This document shows, one piece after another, positions 57,197 to 64,000 of a stretch of 64,000 nucleotides of DNA. The DNA lies in NCBI RefSeq assembly GCF_026210795.1, contig NC_089429.1, forward strand, positions 124,001 to 188,000, given 5' to 3'. A program made the position numbers and the translations under genes. Numbering within the stretch: position 1 is the first letter of the stretch; the number at the start of each line of letters is the position of its first letter. The notes beneath the pieces were generated by a model that had not been told where the DNA came from, made no database searches, and saw nothing but the letters and a program-made list of their open reading frames with translations. Origin of the DNA: Rhizophagus irregularis (taxonomy: Eukaryota; Glomeromycota; Glomeromycetes; Glomerales; Glomeraceae).

Positions 57197-57493
57197 TTAC
57201 TTATTAATCAAAAAGATTCTTATAACAATAATATAATTTACCGTAACGGTTGAATCCTGAATTTCTATGGTTGAACTATGTGAATAATGAGAATTGTGTG
57301 AACTTCTTGATGCTTCTTGGGCAAAATATTCTTTCAGTTTATTTTTCATTTCGATATATTCGATTGGCATATTTACTATTAATACACGTTTTAATAAATA
57401 AATAATATTTTTCTTAAAAATATTTCCGGCTTTATACGTACATTCTTTTGAATAAAGATCCATTTTTACAATAGACTGATTAGAGTTTACCAT
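57197..57493 (-). CDS. About 98-residue protein or first exon, unknown function
   Basis: I start at the ATG of MVNSNQSIVKMDLYSKE (57493), because the upstream extension contains a Phe run from a T-rich tract. The product has KECTYKAGNIFKKNIIYLL, MPIEYIEMKNKLKEYFAQE and a Ser/His-rich end. An ACG|GTAAAT donor near 57238 suggests the frame continues into another exon. Family not recognised. Confidence 0.35.
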   Translation of the reverse strand: MVNSNQSIVKMDLYSKECTYKAGNIFKKNIIYLLKRVLIVNMPIEYIEMKNKLKEYFAQEASRSSHNSHYSHSSTIEIQDSTVTVNYIIVIRIFLINK

Positions 57494-58431
57494 AAAGATA
57501 AAAAAGAAAAAGAAAAAGAAGAAATTCCAAAGTTCGTGTCGTTGTTTAAATATTTCATAGTAAAACGAATAATTTTTAATATGCAATCGTATGTCATTTA
57601 CCCATGATATTTGCATTTGCATTAAAAAATGCACGATAATGTTTGATATTTTTAACTGATCAATCATTCACGCAGAACTTTGCCTTCAAAAAATAACTAA
57701 AATGGATTTTATTCATTTTTTTTAATTGCTATTTGATTATAGAATGAAACTAAGAAAATTTACTTCATCATAAACAGCATAATAATTATAATAATCGTGG
57801 AAATAAAACTTTTATTTTGTACTTAATAACATTACTTTGTTATATCGAAAAAAAATTACTTTTTACCCTCTATAGTTATTGTCGTTCCCATAATAAAACA
57901 TAAATTTACGTTTTTATGATATAATCGTTAAAATTGCCAGTTAAGCCAAATTCATAGAACTAATACTAAACGTGTTTAATATCTTTGATCTTGTACTTGT
58001 TCGCAAACAAAATTCCTTTTTATCAATTTGATATCATAATAATTCTTTCCAGATAAATGAAAGAACAATATTTTTTTTTAAGACATTACAATGACATAAT
58101 TATATGAGAATTTCGGAAAAGAAACAAATCGTAATATTACTTTTATTTTTTTCTGAGAAAACGAAAATAAAGTAAAATAAAAAAAAAATGATGTTTAACA
58201 AAATTACTTGTTTTCTTTTAATTATCACTTATCACATTCTTGTCTACTTTAGTACCTTTCACGAAGCTGAAGCTCATGAAGATAAACATAAATGAAATAA
58301 TTATAAATGTACATCAACTTACTATAAATCGATCATGCCGGCCTACAAACCCATCTACGTAGCCTCTACTGAATACATGACCTTTACAAGACCGTCTATA
58401 AGATTACGAGACAAAGTATCGTAAGCATACA

Positions 58432-58562
58432 GTACCCGGGTCTTATTCAAGAACCTTGATTTTTAAAATTGAATAGTACCCGTGGGTACTGTGTGAGGAA
58501 CCGGTACTATTCCTGGGGATATACTATGTGGAGTTGTTTTTGCAGGGGTACTGTGCATAGGG
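58432..58562. repeat. Inverted-repeat block with agtaccc motifs
   Basis: acagtacccgggtc and gtacccgtgggtactgt are partly complementary. ggtactgtgcatagg resembles the complement of the 38700 foldback end. Probable remnant of that family. Confidence 0.5.
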
Positions 58563-58791
58563 ATCTCGGTTTAATTTGAGATAGATGATGCCGAAAAGAT
58601 TTTTATTCGCTGGATATTAACTACTTTGTTCCCAAAAAATAAATACAGCGGATACTACTAAACCAATGCAAATACCACACATATTTATACCGCAGAGTAT
58701 AAATTCACATAGCGAAATTAGCAAAAAGAAATTTCGCATATCAGTTCCTTGAAGGTCTGTGAAGATTAGAAAAAAAATGGGTATTAAAAAG

Positions 58792-59067
58792 TTATTTTAT
58801 AACCACAAGTAGGTACCTAGTAAAAACCAAGTAATCAATAGGCAATACACGAAATAAGTAGCTTCGTTTATCCTTCGTTAAGCCAACGAATCCAGCGGAG
58901 ACCAAGAGACTTGTTTCCTCGCTCATCAAACATAGCCCACAGAAACAATGTTTTTTGATGCTTGGAATCATGTCCCGATTAAACCTACCCATAGAACCTT
59001 GCTCAGAGTAAGTTACATACACCCACGCCGACTTGGGTGAGACTATGCGCATAGAGTCATCACTCAT
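58792..59067 (-). CDS. Possible small gene, unknown function
   Basis: A 91-residue frame with balanced composition (MSDDSMRIVSPKSAWVYVTY...) and a C-terminal hydrophobic end. Downstream, after a possible AG at about 58760, a membrane-like segment can be read but not in a phase I can confirm. Weak support. Confidence 0.22.
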   Translation of the reverse strand: MSDDSMRIVSPKSAWVYVTYSEQGSMGRFNRDMIPSIKKHCFCGLCLMSEETSLLVSAGFVGLTKDKRSYLFRVLPIDYLVFTRYLLVVIK

Positions 59068-59099
59068 ACATACCTTTCAGAATTTTCATTTATTTGGAA

Positions 59100-61160
59100 A
59101 CTATTAACTGTTAAGTTCTATGAAGACAAGACCAGTTAGATTACCAGAACCGAACCGGTTACCTCAATTTACTATTAATATGTCAAATCTCATGATCTAA
59201 CCGTTGTATCTATGAATTCATCATGCAATTAATATTCAATACTTACAACATCAAATGTCAAATTCACAAATCGAACAAAGTTGAGAATTTTCTCCTTTTT
59301 GTTTTGATTCTCGATAGTTTTCCAGATGTACATTATGTATTCATCTTTTTTCAATGCGAGCTTCATTATTTGTCGTTTCTTTCTTTATCCACCTCCGCAA
59401 AATCTTCAAGAATTTCTGCAACAAATTCTGCTACTTCGAAGAGATACTATCATTAAATTTTCTCTTAAGGGATCAAATTCGTGTTAGCGCAAGGTCGCTC
59501 CATCTACCCTTTTCATCTATCACTGTTCCACGCGCCATTTTATTTCTCATCTTTTTTTTGAAGCTACTTAGTAGCTCAATAGGATCTATTAAAAACCTAT
59601 ATTTTCAATTATGAAATTTATCATACATAAAACGTCAGCATTTTCGAAGTCAAGATGTTGCTTTGCGACAAAAGACTACGATTTTGGATTATGTGCTCAT
59701 TGTCCATAGGAAATAATTTATAGAGAGTCTTTAATAATTTATAGAAAGTCTTTTCAAGAATTTACGAAAGGTTCAACAATAGCCCCTTGTTCATCATTGG
59801 CGAAGGAAAAGGCTTGTTTCACCGGTGGGTGAAGAATCCCGAGTTTTCACGTTATTATTCTCTCTGCCAATTACTTTACTATAATCTCCGTTGGCGGTCT
59901 CTTATACCTACTACTATTGTAACTGTTGGCAGTCGCATGTGGTCCAATAGCAATGGTAGATGCGTAAAATCAAGTTTTTTTTTTCTTTGCAGGAAGACGA
60001 ACTCTTTTTTACTTAGCTAATTGAATACCATGGTATGCGCTGTGGACTTTACAGAAGGCCTTATCGCTGGATAAAATATCGTAAAGTGAGTTATGAAATA
60101 TCTAAATCAAAGTGACGCGCGTGTACTTTGGATTTATCACGTGATTATAAGACTATTCGCGGTATCGCCACAAAATTTTTTCACCCCACGTGACTTGTGT
60201 GACGCGGTGGCACAATCAGTTTATATTTGTTTATTGTTTATTCGTTACAACAAAACTATTTCTCTCTCCCTGTTTTCTTTTTTTCTCTCCACTTTTTTCA
60301 CGTTAAAATATTCTTTAAAAAATCCATTAAACAAAAAAAAATTTAAATATTTTTGAAAAGCTAGAGTGTAGAATATTGTTATAAAGCTATAGTTAATTTT
60401 TATTTACAATAGACGCGTTTTTTGTAGATTTTGTGAATATTTTAGCTAAATAAAACAAGGTTTTAGCGCTTGAAGAAAGTTATTTAACAAGTATGTATAT
60501 TATTTTTGTGCAAATATTGGTGTTTTTTAAAAGAAATTACTGAGCTGTATTTGTTTTTTATTTTGTAGTGTAATTTCAGGACTTTAGTTAAATGTTATAG
60601 GTTTAGGTAGCTTAGACTAAGTTGTTTAACAGGTATGGAACCACTCAAATATAATATTTGCAACAATATGTATGGAAACTACTGTGCCGCACGCGGCTGA
60701 TTTTTTCACTTTACGGCGTAATTTTGGTGCTTTTGTTATATGAAACAAGCCTTTAGAGATTAAGTAAAGTTATTAGCAAGTGTAGGATTACTTAGATATT
60801 GATTTTTATTAAATTAGCTTTAATATTTATGGAATAATGTACTTGACTCCAAATACCAATAAATATTTATTTGTTTATTAAAATTAAATTAAATAAAGTG
60901 AGAAGAATTATTTTAAAATGTATTTATTATAAAAGTAATAAAATGATTAATATATTAAAGGAAAAATATCAATTTTTTTTTTTCCCAAGATAAACGTTAT
61001 AATATGTATTCGCGGTACACATCATGTGATTTTTGTTAAAAAACGTAAAAACGAAAAAACGCGTTTCATGCTAAATATAGTATATTGTGATCAGTCATCG
61101 CTTCTAAAAATAGAATTTTAGTATCGGTTAGTCCCTATTTGTCACGCACTTCACGGGTAA
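59100..61160. other. Intergenic region upstream of HIRA
   Basis: No supported gene. The 60100-62000 part contains several TCACGTGA/CACGTG motifs (60138, 60187, 61209, 61403, 61801, 61975). Confidence 0.4.
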
Positions 61161-61370
61161 ATCTTACCACACCACCTCGCGTAGTACAGGTGATGATTTT
61201 GTCACATGGTCACGTGATGGCGGCGGCCTCGTTGTTTATATTTATCTCAGCGACTTAGAAATTTTTTTGCGGTCTGATCTCTATTTGTCACTTGCATAAA
61301 ATGTCACGCCCTTTATGCAGTGTAACCAACACTATTAATATTCGTAACACGCGAGGTGGTGTGGTAAGAT
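61161..61370. repeat. 210-bp inverted-repeat unit
   Basis: atcttaccacaccacctcgcgt (61161-61182) is perfectly complementary to 61349-61370. Inner parts share ctatttgtcac. Could be a MITE or a regulatory structure upstream of HIRA. Confidence 0.7.
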
Positions 61371-62203
61371 CATCCCACTTCACGTAACACCAACAATTTG
61401 CTTCACGTGATCACGTATATTGTTAAGAATTATATTTGCGTTTCCAACATCATCCCCTTGTTCATTACCGACATTACCGACTCAAAAAAATTCCACCCCT
61501 GCGTCGATCCCAATATTCTAGCCATCTGAGGATCAATAAACTATGGCTATGTTATTTATGATAAGAAAAAAATGAAGCAGTGCGAATACGATACGGATAC
61601 CATGGACAAATAATGTTTCAAGCATTCTTACTTTATAAAATATTAATATTAATAGTTTTGTGCTCAGTTTTCCTAAAACTTTATTTTCTAAACCTTGCTT
61701 TTTTCCCCTGACTTTAATGAATTTAATATTCTTAACTGAATTTATTTTTTAGGATGTGATGTTCCCAATTCAGCATCAGGTTAAAAAACTAAATCTATAA
61801 ATCACGTGATTAATGGCCAATTTCAGAGGTTATTTAAAAAGTTAATTACAATAATTCGAATGGCACTCATTACATTATATTGTATTTCTAAGTAATTTTA
61901 AAGATTTATAATAATAAGATTTCTCGTCGTTTCTTTATTTTCTAATGAATCGATCCAAGCATGTTATATAATTTCACGTGGCTCATTATCAAAAATCATG
62001 ACGTATTTGCCACAAGCGTTGATTCAACTGTCAAGCCTCTCAAGCCTCATCGTTTGTGTTCATTCGCAAAAAGCTTGTATAAAAAGGTAAAGTATTTAAT
62101 GCAACTCTAATTTTTGCATTTTTTTTATTGTACCGCGTTGTAAAGTTGACGCGTGTCAATTTTTTTTTTTTTATTATTTTGTCCCAACTTTTATACGTTT
62201 GAA

Positions 62204-63956
62204 ATGCACTTAGCAAAACCTAGCTGGCTTGCTCATTTAGGTGAATACTATTTTATACTATTTCAATATTAATCGAAACAACAATAGTAATAATGAAATG
62301 TTTGTTTGTCATTTCTCCTAGATGATAAGGGCCAAAGAACTTCGATTTTCTCAATACACGTACATCCTGACGGAACTAGAATAGCAACGGGCGGACTTGG
62401 TAAAGTTTCAACTTCAGATATAGATTTCTCGTTTGATATATTTTTGATAGAATTTAAAATCTACAATTTCTATACTTGAAATTACCGTGTAATTCTAGAT
62501 AATAAAATCAAATTATGGAGTACTATACCTATAATCGATGGTTCCAAAGCTCGTGATCCTAATTTTCCGACATTATTATGTACCTTGGGTTTACATAACG
62601 GTTAATAACACTTATATATATTATATATATTATCTTTATTATTTTTATAATTATTGTGCCCAATTAACGCGATTTAATGATTGATTTTTTTACAGGTTCG
62701 GTTCTTTGTGTAAGATGGTCTAACAGAGATGGACGTTATTTGGCATCTGGTTCAGATGATCAACTTTTATTAATATGGGAATGGGACAAGTAATATTTTT
62801 TTGATTGATTTATTTCATATTAATAATTATTAATTTTTTAATGCCATCCTTGTTTTAGATCAACTGAAGCTTGGGCTGGTCAAAGCATTTTTGGAAGTGG
62901 TGAGCAAAATATTGAAAATTGGAAACCAGTACGTCGTCTTACGGGACATCAATCAGGTAAATAGCTTTTTTATTATTAATTCTTATGTTGAAATTAATTA
63001 AATATTTGTTTAATTAATCACCGTTTAAAAGACGTCGTGGACCTTGCATGGTCTAGAGACAATACTTATTTAGCTTCATGTGGATTAGATAATTTGGTTT
63101 TCATATGGGATGGTAGAAAATTTGGTAAGGGTTTACTGTATCTGACATATATAATTTAATCATCCGGGTAAATTGATTGATTAATTTAATTTTATAGAGA
63201 AGCTGCATAAATTAGACGCACATCAAGGATTTGTTAAAGGTGTGACCTGGGACCCTGTGGGAGAATACCTTGCAACTGAGGTAATTTTAAAAAAATAATC
63301 CGATCTATAAATGGGAATAAGTTTTTGATCTTTCAAGTAAATTTACAGTCAGATGATAAAACTGTCAAAGTTTGGCGAACGTCGGATTGGAAAGTACAGG
63401 CGGAAATCAGCGAACCATATACAAGTTCTCCCACAACAACATTTTATCGCCGATTAAGGTAAAATTTTCATTGATAAAAAGTTTTAATCTTATTTGATTA
63501 AATTAAACATATCATTATACTTTTTTTTTGCAGCTGGTCTCCGGATGGATCGCATGTTGCTACTGCAAATGGTGCACAAGGACCTGTTCCAATTGCTGCT
63601 ATATTTAATAGAAATGATTGGAGGCCTGATGTCTCACTGGTTGGTCATGACTCTGCGATTGAAGTCGTGGTGAGTATTCAATGACTTTATATCTTAATTT
63701 AGTTGATACGCATACGTTTTTATATATACACACACACGTTGACTTTATTCTAATAATAATTATTAATTTAGTCATTTAATCCAGTTATTTTCATGATACC
63801 CGAGAGCGATGATGCTGATCCGGATTCTGCTAGTGTTGGCAGTGTATGTGCAGTAGGAAGCCAAGATCACAGTATTTCCGTGTGGGTAACTCGGAATGCG
63901 CGGCCTTTGTTTGTTTGTCAAAAACCGTTTGATCATAGTGTTTTGGATTTAGCATG
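62204..63956 (+). CDS. HIRA: HIRA/Hir1-type histone chaperone, N-terminal WD40 part (3' end outside window)
   Basis: HIRA/Hir1 is the nuclear chaperone subunit that deposits histone H3-H4 outside replication and represses histone genes. Ten exons are readable: 62204-62240, 62322-62399, 62499-62600, 62696-62789, 62859-62956, 63032-63124, 63198-63280, 63349-63458, 63534-63669, 63772-63956. All introns are GT-AG and in phase. The start [14 protein letters not shown] is the conserved HIRA N-terminus. WD40 motifs include [63 protein letters not shown] and [14 protein letters not shown]. The gene continues past 63956 at a GTAAGA donor. The C-terminal half is not in the window. Confidence 0.95.
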
Positions 63957-64000
63957 GTAAGATTTATAGTTAATTCATTATTTTAATTTTTATTAATCAC

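Noticed and set aside
59223-59614. Overlapping plus-strand open frames
   Set aside because: Hydrophobic, T-rich translations. A short coding-like piece on the opposite strand (about 59385-59450) could not be joined into a gene.

Overview
This window is AT-rich eukaryotic DNA with short GT-AG introns. The transposon complement (a LINE with an RNase H domain, CACTA/Tnp2-type DNA elements, many small inverted-repeat elements) and the sparse small genes suggest a filamentous fungus. An arbuscular mycorrhizal (Glomeromycotina, Rhizophagus-like) genome is my best inference. The only confidently named host gene is the 5' part of a HIRA/Hir1 histone chaperone gene, which runs off the right edge from 62204.

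The left 35.6 kb is one nest of transposons, read from the outside in. (1) An old LINE (LINE A, from before position 1 to 35561) sits in a TA-flanked inverted-repeat element whose right arm is 35562-35615. LINE A is decayed and interrupted by a 200-bp CACTA-type MITE (2051-2250), a CACTA-like non-autonomous element (4619-6749), a DDE transposase element (about 6757-9378) and a second copy of the TA-flanked element (10345-33430). (2) That second copy contains a nearly intact LINE (LINE B, 11268-33376) flanked by an 18-bp target duplication. (3) LINE B ORF1 is split by a 13.8-kb CACTA element (12963-26764, 3-bp duplication CTA). LINE B ORF2 is split by a 294-bp MITE (31902-32195, 11-bp duplication). 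Removing each insert with one target copy restores both LINE B frames, apart from one stop codon. An unfilled copy of the TA-flanked element at 52933-54885 shows the empty LINE target, and both LINEs sit at that same internal site.

The 13.8-kb CACTA element carries a Tnp2-type transposase gene (18658-21711, one frameshift), a small coiled-coil gene, and two homologous multi-exon accessory genes placed as an inverted pair around the transposase (16719-17960 minus, 23544-25281 plus). Matching exons share intron positions; both copies are broken by stops or frameshifts. Its ends have CACAGGTCGAAA termini and arrays of the CCGATTGG/CCAATCGG subterminal motif.

From 35.6 to 62 kb the sequence is very AT-rich. 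It holds foldback elements, satellite-like tandem repeats, a decayed second Tnp2-like gene (46633-48112), a very diverged LINE fragment (48350-49633), a second copy of the 4619-type element (49634-50720), a compound tRNA-derived SINE-like retroposon (53618-54590) and a few small genes of unknown function (41387-41993, 43497-43811, 51766-52930, 57197-57493). The last 1.8 kb contains ten exons of the HIRA/Hir1 WD40 domain.
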